Shown: piece after piece, positions 11,530 to 22,012 of the stretch
Position numbering within the stretch: the stretch's first letter is position 1
Layout of the letters: each line of letters starts with the position of its first letter
From: Pelargonium cotyledonis
Lineage: Eukaryota; Streptophyta; Magnoliopsida; Geraniales; Geraniaceae
Direction: 5' to 3'
DNA length: 23,364 nucleotides
Assembly (NCBI GenBank): GCA_036897625.1
Contig: JAYMTA010000885.1
Span: 1 to 23,364 of the forward strand
Position numbers and translations under genes: made by a program
The notes under the pieces: generated by a model
Told to the model about the DNA's origin: nothing
The model's database searches: none
The model's input: the letters and a program-made list of their open reading frames with translations, nothing else

Positions 11530-14500
11530 CTATTCTTGAGTGAAAAGCTTGATTATCAACACATTTACCTCATTAGATCTGGCAATATATGAAACAACAA
11601 CTGTAATGTCGTCAAGCTTCCCGCCATAATAGCGAAAGCCAGCCTCTTGGGCAGCTGTTGAAAAAGGTGTCTGCCGGTTTTTATCCTGTGCTCGTTGGCG
11701 TGCCAATGCTGCTATCTTCTGAGCTGTCACCTGAGGCCCGAACCCAGCTCTCAAAGCATGAACCACAACACCTGTAATCTCGTTGTTGTACAAGTTGTCA
11801 AACAGTCCATCAGTGCCAGATATTATAACATCCCCTGGCGCAATGGGAATGGTGAAAACCTAAACCAAACGGAAGGCAGAAGAGTATGTTAGAGCTATTG
11901 CTTCCAAACCATGATTCATATTTATTGGATGCTTTGTTCCAAGTGCATTTATGCATGTATCTTCTATTGAACTCAAGACATCGTAACTGTAAAATATCTT
12001 ATTTCAAAACATCTTTAAAAGTTCTGTTCAGGAAACAGAATATCATCAAGGGATAACTAGAAAAATAACTAGAAATGTATTTGAGCAATAAAATGTGTAC
12101 AATTAATTTGATCTTAAAGAAGATAGCCCAAAGATAATTAACATTTTAAGAAATGTATAATCACTGTGATAAAATGGGCTTAATATGAAAGCTGATGCAC
12201 TCACAAGTCACATCACCTAAAATCAACTAATCAAACAATTGTGCTTCTGAGGAAAACATTACTCCTCCCTCCTAACAAGATTGCACAATCCAACAGAGTA
12301 TGTCATGTTTTCTATTAGTCTATGATAATATTACTCTACAAGTCAAACCCAAAACTAATAGGAATCCAAATTCCAGAAGAAAAAAAATACTCTCGTCGCT
12401 AAATAAGTGTCCTTTCCAATTTGAAAATTTTAGTTAGTGTGGTCTATTTTCTCTTCTATCCCTATGCACATGTATTGTAACAAACTTAAGGAATACCTAA
12501 CTTATTATAAGTACACTTTTGACAATTCATACATAACTAATTTCCTAAAAAGAAAACAATGCACTTATTTTGGGGCAAAAATACAAGTGAAACATGACAC
12601 ATTTTTGGAACAGAGGGAATAGATAAATAAAAGAGAGAAATAGAGAGAGAACATGAAGTCAGAAAGGTAAATTAACAGACCTGACCAGAGCTAGGTAAGT
12701 CACCATTATTCCCACTTTCCAATTGGTAGGTGAAATTGAAATCATGCTGCTGCACAGGGGATCGAAACACTGTGCATCCATCTCGGACAACCATAAATCC
12801 ACTATCCCCTAAATTAATTGCATGGAGACCCTGCATTGAGAAGTCAAATGACAAATGTCTTACGATGAAAGCTAATGTAAATTAAATTAGGCAGTTTTCA
12901 GAGATCTATTAAAAATTAAACCAAGAAAAAGGAGGATATTTCACAATTCCTACCTACAAAGAGTAACATAGAAAAACAAGGGTCAAAGCTATAAATGATA
13001 CCCAATTGTAGAACCCTATCAAACTTGATCCCTCAAGTATTTTTTTAATCACCAAAGATCCTCCAGTTAGTCAATTTCATTACTGTTGCTAATGCTCGAA
13101 AATGCATTTTATTTCCAAAATCGGATTGATAATTCACCCTCACTTTCTTCCTCCTCTCTCCATCTCCTCTCCTAACCAAGACTACCAGCACCAATCCACC
13201 CCCATTTCTTTCTTTCAATCTTTCCTTTTTTAACCCAAGATCTCTAAAGATGTAAAGTTGAAGGATCATATATAATTTTAACCCACAATATAATTTTGAA
13301 ATAAAAGTTGATTTTAGGATAGAAAATTATATGTGATGGATAGAACATAGGCTTAAAGGATAGGGGAAATTTACCTATGAACTATACACTTTTATTATCT
13401 GACTACTTGATCTATTTTTTCGCATGCAACTAACTCCCCTTACTTTCAAAATATTAACATTATTAACTCTATTAGGATACAGTACAAATGACTTATTTGC
13501 CAAATGCCATCATATAAATAAATATCTTAACACCACAAAACGATAGTTGTCTCATTTCATTTCAGTCAAGTCAAGAAAGAGGAAGAGAGAGACATCGTTG
13601 CTGCCGGCTCCTCCCGCCTAACACTTAGCCCATGCTTACGTCAAGATCTGTCATCAACTCTTCCTCGCAACAATTTTTCGTTCTGGTATCAGAGGCTCTA
13701 TTGCGACACCGCTAGTGCCACCTCTTGCTCCAGGAAGTGCAATCATGCTACTGTCATTATCATAGCTATTCTGACCTCCACCTCCAACAGCAGCCCCTCG
13801 ACCACAAGATTGTCGGCTTGGTGGTGGAGGTTGATGCAAATGATTCTCGGACATTGTTTTCTACATTTTGGTTCTCGGCATCGTTTTCTACCCTTTAATT
13901 TAATTTTTTTTTTTTTGGAAATTTTTTTGGAGAGATCCATCAGGCCATCATCAATTTGGTGTGATTGGATTTTTCGGGTTACCCTTTCTCTTCCCTTACA
14001 CTCACTCTTACCATCTTCATTTTTCCAGATTTATACATGAAATATTCTTCGTTCTCTGAATTTACTTCACTTATTTAGCAATACTCAGAGCATCATCAAC
14101 AATTTGTAGCTTCTATGGATCATATAAAACATAAGTGCATGCAATAGTAAAGCATATATAAATTATAATATAAACAGTAAATGATGGCCATTACATATGC
14201 TCCAAAACTCTGCAGCATTAAATCTCATAATACTACGGCATGGAAATAATCTATCACTACAACCTTATTTATGAGTGCCTTTCTCTCATGTTACGCCACT
14301 ACATGGAAAAACTCAGCTAATGCAGCATTAGAAGAGACAGGACAGAGGTGTATCCATTCTTGGAATAACATACCTGGCCTGTTAGTGCAATGATGCATGC
14401 TGTCGAGGAACCTTTTGCCCTTGTGCTCGAGTGAGCCTTCTCCAATACCCTCACTGGGTCAATGGAACCCTTGGGCTCCTCTTGAATTGCCGATACTGAA

Positions 14501-15704
14501 TTAGACATGAGTTCCCGGGAATACTCACCCGCATCAACACCGAGATCTGCCCAGCCACCTACACCATCTGCCACCCCTATTGCTTGCTCATCCACACAGA
14601 TGAAGTGTGCATCCTCACCACCAGTTTCTTCTTTATCGGGGTGGGGCAAGTAACATGATCCTGAAAGTAACTTCAGAGTTTTGCCACCTAGAATCTTCCT
14701 GCATCCAACAATGTTCATATGTAAAATAGAATATATATTGACAAAAACAAAGATCCAGTGCATGAAGCTTTTCTACTATCTTTTTTATTTCCCCCACTCT
14801 TTTCTTTTCATTTGGGGTAGGGGTAGGTGGGGGGGAGTAAGGCCTGGTGCAGAAACTTATGAAAATTTTCTATTGGAACAATTAACATAAGTTGAGAAGA
14901 AAAAAAATAACATAAAGAGCAGTTGACAACATACTCTTCAGATGAAACAGCAGAATTGGCAAGTTGTTCCTCACGAGCTGAACTATCGAAGGACACATCA
15001 GGAGCAGTCCTCGTGGAGGAACAACTAGGCGAGCTATGAAAATCTCTTGACTCTATCCCTATATCTGGACTATGATGGAACCTGTTCTTTGCAGCCTTAT
15101 AAATATAATATCCATATACTGATCTATTGCTGGGCTTCCCTTGATTTTTCAAACTCATGCTTACTTTTTTGCAACTTTCAGAATCCCTACTGCCATAAAC
15201 AACACAAGCATTATTTGTAGGCAACGATTGGTGCTCACGCCTCGAAATAAACTTCTCTAAACACCATTCGCCAAATAAAGGTTTGGAACCAAAAGCAGCC
15301 ATGGGTTTATTCTGCAACGTACTGGTGCCTGAAAACTGATTGGAGTCGGAGAGAGCACAATCAATGTGATACCCACACACCTGAAATGAAGGGCCTGACA
15401 CAGATGGTATAGAGAGTGTGCGAGAAAGTGCTCCAACAACAGATAGATTCCTCCTCTGATTTACAAACTGTGAATCTGATCCAGCAGCAGAAACAGTGCC
15501 AGGCCGTAAGACTACCTGCTGCAGTTCTGAGAGCGATGACAATGCTATCGAGTGAAACGACCTAGAGTTCCCAAACCACAACTTCCCTTGCCCAATAAGA
15601 ACTACCAGTGAGTCTTGTAACCCGCCTTCCTGCCCCCCTGCAACTGAATTCTTGATTCCTCCCCGGACCGCGTTCCTCAGTGTCAAAAAATAATTAGATG
15701 GCAT
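11530..15704 (-). CDS. Protein phosphatase 2C, PP2C55/PP2C80-like (4 exons)
   Basis: Exons: 15704-14935, 14698-14374, 12830-12681 and 11859-11530 (TAG stop), about 524 aa; all junctions are GT-AG with consistent phases. The N-terminal 257 residues are Ser-rich and poorly conserved. They begin MPSNYFLTLRNAVRGG, which has the composition of an organellar targeting peptide (inference). The PPM/PP2C catalytic domain follows: GGEDAHF (E285, D286), ADGVGGWADLG (D301, G302), LGDSGF (D374), GTDGLFDN (D432) and KLDDITVVVSYI (D498, D499). These Asp residues bind the Mn/Mg pair that removes phosphate from Ser/Thr. The arrangement matches the group with Arabidopsis At4g16580 (PP2C55) and At5g66720 (PP2C80), predicted for plastids or mitochondria; substrates are not known from sequence. 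It is somewhat longer than PP2C55 (about 467 aa), all in the N-terminal part. Introns 2 (14373-12831) and 3 (12680-11860) carry repeat insertions. Confidence 0.9.
12390..12619. mobile_element. Stowaway-like MITE, copy 1 (in PP2C intron 3)
   Basis: An AT-rich element of 230 bp flanked by TA dinucleotides (12388-12389 and 12620-12621). The left end reads CTCTCGTCGCTAAATAAGTG. The right end, read inward on the other strand, is TTCCCTCTGTTCCAAAAATG. Both are degenerate versions of the Stowaway/Tc1-mariner end CTCCCTCCGTCCC. It has no coding capacity. Its right half is clearly related to copy 2 at 21482-21717, including a repeated subterminal motif. Confidence 0.75.
13363..13502. repeat. Repeat-like segment in PP2C intron 2
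   Basis: The left edge GGGGAAATTTACCTATGAAC resembles ends of plant Mutator-type miniature elements. The right edge, read inward on the opposite strand, begins GGCAAATAAGTC and matches only loosely. The boundaries are tentative and I see no target duplication. The neighbouring segment 12980-13290 also has repeat-like edges but could not be bounded. Confidence 0.25.
13654..13854 (-). other. Short unassigned ORF inside PP2C intron 2
   Basis: A 66-codon frame on the same strand as PP2C starts at ATG and reads MSENHLHQPPPPSRQSCGRG, then a Gly-rich stretch and a C-terminal part containing SSMIALPGARGG and EPLIPERK. The surrounding 150-250 nt are less AT-rich than the rest of the intron. The composition (Pro tract, Gly tract, Asp/Ser cluster) looks more like the start of a regulatory protein than random AT-rich DNA. 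I recognise no family and see no continuing exon. A captured gene fragment inserted in the intron is the likeliest reading. Confidence 0.3.
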
Positions 15705-16460
15705 TTTACCCTCTTAGCCGAAACGGTTCTGCTCGAAATCCTCTTTTGCAAAAAACACTACTGTTACCACCATATGCATAAAAATATCTCATAACTTCAA
15801 TACATCTGTTCTCATACTACTTGCAACAACTTGAAACAACTGCTCACATTAATTATATTACAAGAACTTAGCAACCTGAAAAACAAACAAACAAACAAAA
15901 AGGTTTTTGATAATTAGAAAATTGAATCTCACACTAGCTACACAAATAATCAACATGATGTCCGAAACCCAGGTTTTGCTTCTCAATTAACTGTTAATAC
16001 TAGAGAATCAATCAGTACTAGAGTACCCACTGCCCTCCGTGCCAAGATACATTTACCTCAACATTCCCAAATACGAAAACACAGAAAAACTCATGATTCG
16101 ATCTGTTCTTCCCCCCAAAAATTGCAGTACACATCCACGATTAATCTATTGAAACAGAAATCAAAATGAAAAAAAAAAAAAACTTCGAAATCAAACACTA
16201 ATTTAATCAGAATACCAGATATGATCGAAATTCGCCAGAACGCAGTCCTTCATCGACCAAACCGACAAATCCCAATTTGATATTCTCGTTCTCTAATGAG
16301 CGAGGCACCAGATTTAGGTAGCAAGAGCGTTTCGGTCTCAATCTGTATTCTTGAGCCTAAGCTAACTTTCCGAGCTTCTTGCGACCTTCCCAACGGTTAA
16401 AAATGCTGGTTGAATTTCTCTTTTTTGTGAGCTGACGCCAACAAAACCCTAATAAATTAG
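15705..16460 (-). promoter_or_regulatory. PP2C leader region with possible 5' UTR intron and telo-box
   Basis: The sequence 16216-16400 is less AT-rich and could be a non-coding first exon. On the minus strand it ends CATATCTG|GTATTC, a usable donor, and candidate acceptors lie at about 15725-15755, just before the ATG at 15704. A telo-box AAACCCTAA is at 16444-16452 (plus strand). A short (AAAC)n run is at 15881-15900, inside the proposed leader intron. The splicing is inferred, not demonstrated. Confidence 0.35.
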
Positions 16461-17575
16461 AATCAAGGTCATACCCAACTGCAAAGTGACAACTCAGTTA
16501 AAGCATTTTTTACTTTGAATTTGGCTGATTTTTTGGACTGTTTTGACACTACCCTGGCGTGCTATTTGCGGTTCACATCTCCACAGCATCTGCACTTAGT
16601 TGAGGGTAATTATGTAAATTTGGTATTGTCATCCGTCCGGGTCTCTTTAATTAGCATCATCTTAACGTCCCCATCTTATCCTGCAGAATAATTTTTCCTC
16701 TTTATTAGTACTATTATAAGGTAATGCTACATTAATTGTATAATTGATCCTATTTTCACAAATTCATATCAAATTTAATTTGTTGGCGGTTGGTTCGGTT
16801 GATTTTTTTTTCTAATTTATAAATCAAATTATTACGGCAATTTGCTTAAAAATATAACTGATAATAGTTTGTCTATGCATGATCGAACCAAACCACATCA
16901 TAATTTGGTGGTTTGGTTTGGTTCTATTTAGCAATCTATTGTATAACAAAATACATAAAGTGAGTATTATATGTTGATAGAAAAAATAATGTTATTGTAC
17001 ATAAACAATAATTTATAATCAAACAATATTAGAACATAAATATTGTCACCAAGAACATAAACTCAATCTAAAATTATATATAAAAAAATAATTACAAAAA
17101 TAAAATTAAACAAATCATTACAAGTGAGACAGTAAACAAAAAAGTAATATAGTAATAACTCAATTTTCACATAAGTAAAATATTTTTAAACATTGAGTTA
17201 CAAAATTAGTTTAGGATAAATGTCTAATGAGTTATTAGGCCTAAAGTATTGGGCTATAGTGCTACTATAAATATGGCAGTCGGTTCGGTTTGAGCAGTTT
17301 GAATATTTTTTATACCGCTTGGCGCTTAGTAAACCGCTAACTGTGGTTTGGTAGAAAATTAATTTGCTATAAGTTCTATTGGTTTGAGCGGTTTGATCGG
17401 AACGGTTCAATTTTTTGAACACCCTAGGAGCAAGGAGGGCAACTAGTATATTAAATACTCGACCAAAGAACTATCTTCGACCTAATAGTTTAGCTCATTT
17501 AAGAAACACACGGAAGTGAAATGCATAGCAAAAAAAGCAGAAGAACAACTATAAATGTAAACAAAACATCTCACT
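16461..17575. other. AT-rich intergenic DNA with repeat remnants
   Basis: No gene is visible. 16780-16930 and 17275-17428 carry dispersed GGTTCGGTT/GGTTTGG words typical of common plant repeats. The end at about 17400-17428, read on the minus strand, begins TAGGGTGTTCAAAAAATTGA, which resembles hAT-type element termini. A matching opposite end was not found. 16960-17220 is almost pure A/T. Confidence 0.35.
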
Positions 17576-17725
17576 GTGCACTCAAGAGTAGTGGCCCAGT
17601 TGGTAACATAGATTGCGTGAGTGAGAAGAGCGCTTACGATTGAACCCCGCACAACACACTCATAGGAAAAGGTGAAGCTGCGAGTGTGCAGGCCCGCTCA
17701 GAAACCTCATGGTATAAACCGGAAG
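17576..17725 (+). mobile_element. tRNA-derived SINE-like element
   Basis: The head contains a pol III A-box-like TGGCCCAGTTGG (17592-17603) and, about 35 nt later, a B-box-like GATTGAACCCC (17639-17649), the promoter layout of tRNA-derived SINEs. The 150-bp segment is flanked by an exact 9-nt direct repeat CATCTCACT (17567-17575 and 17726-17734), which fits a target site duplication. It lacks a poly(A) or poly(T) tail, and the right flank lies inside a local tandem duplication, so the boundary is less certain than the promoter boxes. It does not fold as a full tRNA. Confidence 0.5.
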
Positions 17726-18097
17726 CATCTCACTATACTATATCCCTTCTCGATATCTAATTTAAATATTAGAAGGGACTCAATCAAAAGAATACATGTT
17801 TTGCAAGATTAGATACCCTGAAACGCGATGATATCACATCTATAATCGGATGACTTCCCATTTTAACACAAATCATAGAATAGAACTCAGTAATGATTGA
17901 TCAAGAATCACATGGTATAAACCGGAAACATCTCGCTATGCTATATCCATTCTCAATTTCTAATTTAAATATTAGAAGGAACTCAATTAAAAGAATACAT
18001 GTTTTGCATGATTAGATACCCTGAAACGCGATATCACATCTAAATCGGATTACTTCCATTTTAACGCAAATCATAGAATATAACTCAGAAATGATAT
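17708..18097. repeat. Tandem duplication of a unit of about 200 bp
   Basis: Unit 1 (17708-17910) and unit 2 (17911-18097) are adjacent and highly similar. Both begin CATGGTATAAACCGGAA, share CTAATTTAAATATTAGAAGG and GATTAGATACCCTGAAACGC in the middle, and end near ACTCAG(T/A)AATGAT. Differences are scattered substitutions and a few short indels. Neither unit has an open frame. The array sits about 190 bp beyond the P450 stop codon, so it may touch that gene's 3' end. Confidence 0.92.
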
Positions 18098-18285
18098 AAT
18101 CTGGATCTTTGTGAAGAGGATGTGTGCACCATAGTCATGAAAAATATAGGGACAGCTTGCACAATTTCTGATACAAACTGCATAATTTTGCTGATACTTG
18201 CACAGCTCTGAACATTGGCCACAATCAACTGTAGTCAAGGCTGTTCATTTGCAAACAGACTAGGAAACAAAGCCAAAGCAAAGCA

Positions 18286-21179
18286 TCAATTTTGAATCTT
18301 CCTGAAGATGATCTGTGCACCAAACTGGGGCTGAATGGTTAAAATAATCATTGGGGCATGAACATAAGCTGGGGCTACCACAAATGAGTAGTGCTGCACC
18401 ATCATGGCAAGAACTGTTTTTGCCTCCACCATTGCTAAATTTTGACCTGCACAGATTCTGGGGCCTAACCCGAATGGGCAAAATGCTGCTAAATGCTTTC
18501 TTGGCTCACTGAACCTCGATGGATTGAAATCGTTAGCGTCTTCTCCCCAAATCTCTGTGTCATGATGGACTGCGGATATAGCCAAATACAGTTGTGTGCC
18601 TGCAGGAATGTCAAGGTCCCCTAGCTTCACGTTTTTGTTTGCTTGCCTCAACATCATTACACCTGGAGTGTAAAGGCGAAGAGTTTCGTTGAGTATCATG
18701 CTAATCTGCAGGACAAGGTGATGATGATTGATGAGACCTTAACATTTTGAACATAACATATTTAAAGATTTTCCTTGACTATGATGCTAACAACAATATG
18801 AGGAGCTGGATCTCAAGATATAATTGACAAAAAGCCTAATGTTAAACTCGTTCAATTCATTTGTGATTTGTCTGTGCCGGAATCAAGAAATGTTCCATTT
18901 AAGCCATGAGACAAAGGTTAATAGAATAACAAATACTTCTTTTCAACCACCAATGATACTGCACATTTCAATAACTTAGCAGTCGGTGGCAGTTAGATGA
19001 ATGGAACTTACAATCTTAAGGTTGTTCAAGTTTTCAGCAACAGTATGCTTATTATCTCCACAGACGCGAATCACTTCTTCCTGTGCCTTGGTTTGCCAGT
19101 CCTGATGCTGCGCTAGAAGTAGAAGAGCCCATGTCAAAACATTAGCAGTTGTTTCCTTTCCTGTAAAGTAGAAAGTCTTGCATTCGTCTATAACATCATC
19201 CTGTCCCAGCAGTCTCTCTTCCTCACCCTAGGGATTCTTGTAAGAAGACATTAACAAGCCTAGTAGGTTTCTTGAGCCTTCCCCTTTCTTGGTATTAGTT
19301 TCGATCAATCTACGCATTGATTCGCAGACTTCCTTCTCTATTCTCCATCTTTCTCTGTTCTTCTTGGTAGGCAAAAACCTGCAGTGTTATTAAAGAGCCC
19401 AAGGAATCATTCAGAATTCACTAAGCAAAAATTCACGGGTTCTTGAAACTTAAACATCATACTGTGAATATTAGTAAGTCACCTGAAACCTGGAATGTAC
19501 ACAATTCTCAGGGCTAAGAAAACAAGTTGCATTTGCTGATCTTGTAGCATAAAGATGCGCTTCCCTTCCGAAACTACTTCCAAAAGCTGTTCTGGATATG
19601 ACTTCTGCCGAGAGGTTATGAAGTCGTTTGTGCACATCCATCTCAAATTCGTTTCTCCCTCCGTTTACTTGTTCCCAACTATCCATCATCTTTACAGTAC
19701 TAACAACAATATCTTTCACCCATTCCTATTAACATATAACAATTTGGTTATATATAATTACTAATTGTATAGCCGGTGCACTCCACATATACCGGAATGA
19801 GCATTTTGCATAGAAGAAATCATACAGCATTGATGAATGATTATGTGTCCAAGCTCAAAGTAGTTTGGTGATTATAAGTTAATCCAAATACCCTCACTCA
19901 CACATTTTTGCCCAAGCACAAGTAAGAACACAAAGTATCTTCAATGGATAGAGTTAATGGTTGAGAATAGGGGAAGACCATGCAAGTGATACTGTAGACC
20001 GAACCGTAGTTAGCGGATCTATAGAGCTGCAGGCTTTACCCGGCAGCAAATTCTAATGTACCACACCAATCGGTTCTTCCAAATTGTCGGTTTGTTACGG
20101 GTTTCAAGCCGATTAGAAATATTTTTTGAACTTAAACTAACTTTAGGCCCATTAACCTAAATTAAGAACTCCAAACTAAGCCCCCAAATTTTGCACCTTC
20201 TTCTTGTGCAGGGGATACCAATTCCTCAACTAATTTCTATTTAATTTTGTACATTTTACTAGAACCACACAAGAAAAGAAAAAAATAAAAATGGGACCTT
20301 ATCCTCAACTCCCCAAACAACTGACTTCAGCCGGTTCGGTCCTATCACAGGTATGGATTGCCCAACCCGTGAACCGAACCGACCTAGTCGTTCTTGCATT
20401 CTACACCAATACCATCCGTTTCTCATGCGGTGCAAGTTCAAGTTCGGTCGGGGTTTTCAGGTTGAAATGTATATGCATAGTCTTAACAATGACACAATCA
20501 AACATATGAGATTTTAATTCGTGAAGAATTGATACTCATACACGTCATTCACATCCGGATGTATTGGCTGAGTCTCAGTCGTTAGTCCCACAACTTATAC
20601 TCTTTGTTTTCTATGTATGCATGCAAATTCAAGATGCGGAAATGATTCATTCCAACTAAATTTAAAGCTACAATTAGGAAGTGTGAAAATGACCTTAGCA
20701 TTGGCAATAGCAAAGGCCTGGTTCGCGATCCTGCGATGAAAAGCCCAAGTTTCGCCGCTCAAACCAACGACACCGTTAGCGGTAAGCTGCTTAGCCAAAC
20801 GGTTTAGCTTAATCTTCCCAAAAGAGCCGTCGGAGCTCATGGTCGCTTGCTTGATCATCTCCGGATCTGCTATGGCCAATCGGTGCTTCCACCCAAACCA
20901 GTACAGGAACCTCTTCCCGTACTTGCGCGACCACTGGTGATACAGTGGATCCACCCTCTCAACCACACGGTGGTTAATAGCGGCCATGGGCTTTGATTGA
21001 GCCTCCGAGAACATGCAGCGGATCTGGGCCGAGTTTCCGACGATCGGACGGTAGGCGGGACCTGCGATGCCTTGCTTGGTGAAGTGGCTCTGAATTCTCC
21101 ATGGAACCCATATGATTGTGTATATGTATTTGAAGAAAATAAAGCATAGAGCTAGAGGAACAAGAAGAAGAAGCTGCAT
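18286..21179 (-). pseudogene. CYP721A-type cytochrome P450, broken by frameshift and stop
   Basis: A four-exon CYP72-clan P450 model fits: 21179-20694, 19725-19483, 19378-19012 and 18705-18286 (TGA), about 505 codons if undamaged, which is the normal family length. Exon 1 has the membrane anchor and VPWRIQSHF. Exon 2 has [22 protein letters not shown]. Exon 3 has the I-helix [15 protein letters not shown]. Exon 4 has the K-helix ExxR in NETLRLY, a PERF-like FNPSRF and the haem loop [24 protein letters not shown] and other blocks recall Arabidopsis CYP721A1, whose substrate I do not know. Two lesions are visible. In exon 2 near 19573-19579, two bases are missing relative to the family, so [12 protein letters not shown] replaces the expected ...EGKRIFMLQ; that family-like reading resumes in another frame. 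In exon 3, TAG at 19230-19228 interrupts [12 protein letters not shown]. Splice sites and the remaining codons look well preserved, so the loss seems recent. A sequencing error could explain one lesion but hardly both. Confidence 0.85.
19726..20693 (-). other. Long intron 1 of the P450 pseudogene
   Basis: This intron of about 970 bp lies between donor AAG|GTCATT and acceptor AATAG|GAATGG. It is much longer than the other introns (104 and 306 bp). It holds several CGGTTCGGT/GAACCGAACCG words (about 20000-20110 and 20325-20460), which suggests repeat insertion. I could not bound an element. Confidence 0.55.
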
Positions 21180-21284
21180 GATGGACTGAGATCAAGTGTG
21201 TGGCTTCATCTTCAGCTTTCCAGAATTTGTGTTTGTATTTATTCAATGGAGCTTGCTCGAAATGAGTATTCAACTCTCTTTCTG

Positions 21285-21292
21285 TATATATA
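21285..21292 (-). promoter_or_regulatory. TATA box of the CYP721A-type gene
   Basis: The minus strand reads CCTATATATACAG here, a consensus plant TATA box. It lies 106-113 nt upstream of the ATG at 21179, leaving a leader of about 75-80 nt. No competing TATA element was seen closer to the start. The promoter core thus appears intact although the coding region is broken. Confidence 0.65.
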
Positions 21293-21481
21293 GGATTAAG
21301 ATAAGATCTGTTACTAATGGAAAAATTAATCCAAGTCTTAAAATGGGTATTTTGTTTTTATTGCGAGAAAAGTTATGATAATTATATTGATTATTGAAAT
21401 CAATTTTGGATAAATTACATATAGCCACGTATTATTAATTTAAAAAATCTAGTCCTTTTGAAGCAATGGTCCTAACGTCTA

Positions 21482-21717
21482 ATTCCCATAAACGAGTGTT
21501 CTCCTTACTATTTTAAAAAATATTAAGTAGAAGTTAATTAGTATTGTATGTTTACTATTGTATTCTTATGATCATGTGACGAGAGATTTTAACTAACTTT
21601 TTATAAGAGTATTATTAACAATTTATGCATAACTAACTTACTAGAAAAGGAAACAAGACACTCATTTTGAGACAAAAATACAATTAAAACAAGACACTCA
21701 TTTTGAGACAGAGGGAG
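21482..21717. mobile_element. Stowaway-like MITE, copy 2
   Basis: About 236 bp flanked by TA (21480-21481 and 21718-21719). The right end is well kept: read inward it is CTCCCTCTGTCTCAAAATGA. The left end is degenerate (ATTCCCATAAACGAGTGTTC). The right 100 bp align well with copy 1 at 12390-12619. Near the right end, ACAAGACACTCATTTTGAGA occurs twice, 36 nt apart, and copy 1 has the same repeated layout. It lies nested inside the larger MULE-like element. Confidence 0.7.
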
Positions 21718-22012
21718 TAACAATTTTGTAGTGTCACCATTGAACCGTTAGTTTGATGTTAAAACACTATTATACTCCTATACTATTTAAGTTGTGTAGC
21801 CAAACAAGTCCAAACGTGAAAATAAAAAATAAAAAATAATAATAAAATAAAATAAAAACTAACTCAAAACTAAAAACTCTGAATACTCTCTCCATCCTCT
21901 CTCATCTATCTCTCACAACTGAGCTTCATCTCCGGTGAGGCTCGCCTCCAGTGGCGGCGAACTCCTTCTCTCTTCACGTATATCTCCAACGAGGCTCGAC
22001 TCGGTTCCAACA

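Noticed and set aside
17198-17422. A minus-strand ORF of 74 codons
   Set aside because: It is made of repeat-type GGTTCGGTT sequence and low-complexity A/T, so coding is unlikely.
17590-17660. A functional tRNA gene
   Set aside because: A-box and B-box motifs are present, but I see no acceptor stem or anticodon loop; a SINE head fits better.
17708-18097. A CRISPR array
   Set aside because: Only two long, directly adjacent units without spacers occur, in plant nuclear DNA.
19471-19719. A complete short P450 reading frame as an independent gene
   Set aside because: It is exon 2 of the P450 read from a GTG codon and through the frameshift into intron sequence.
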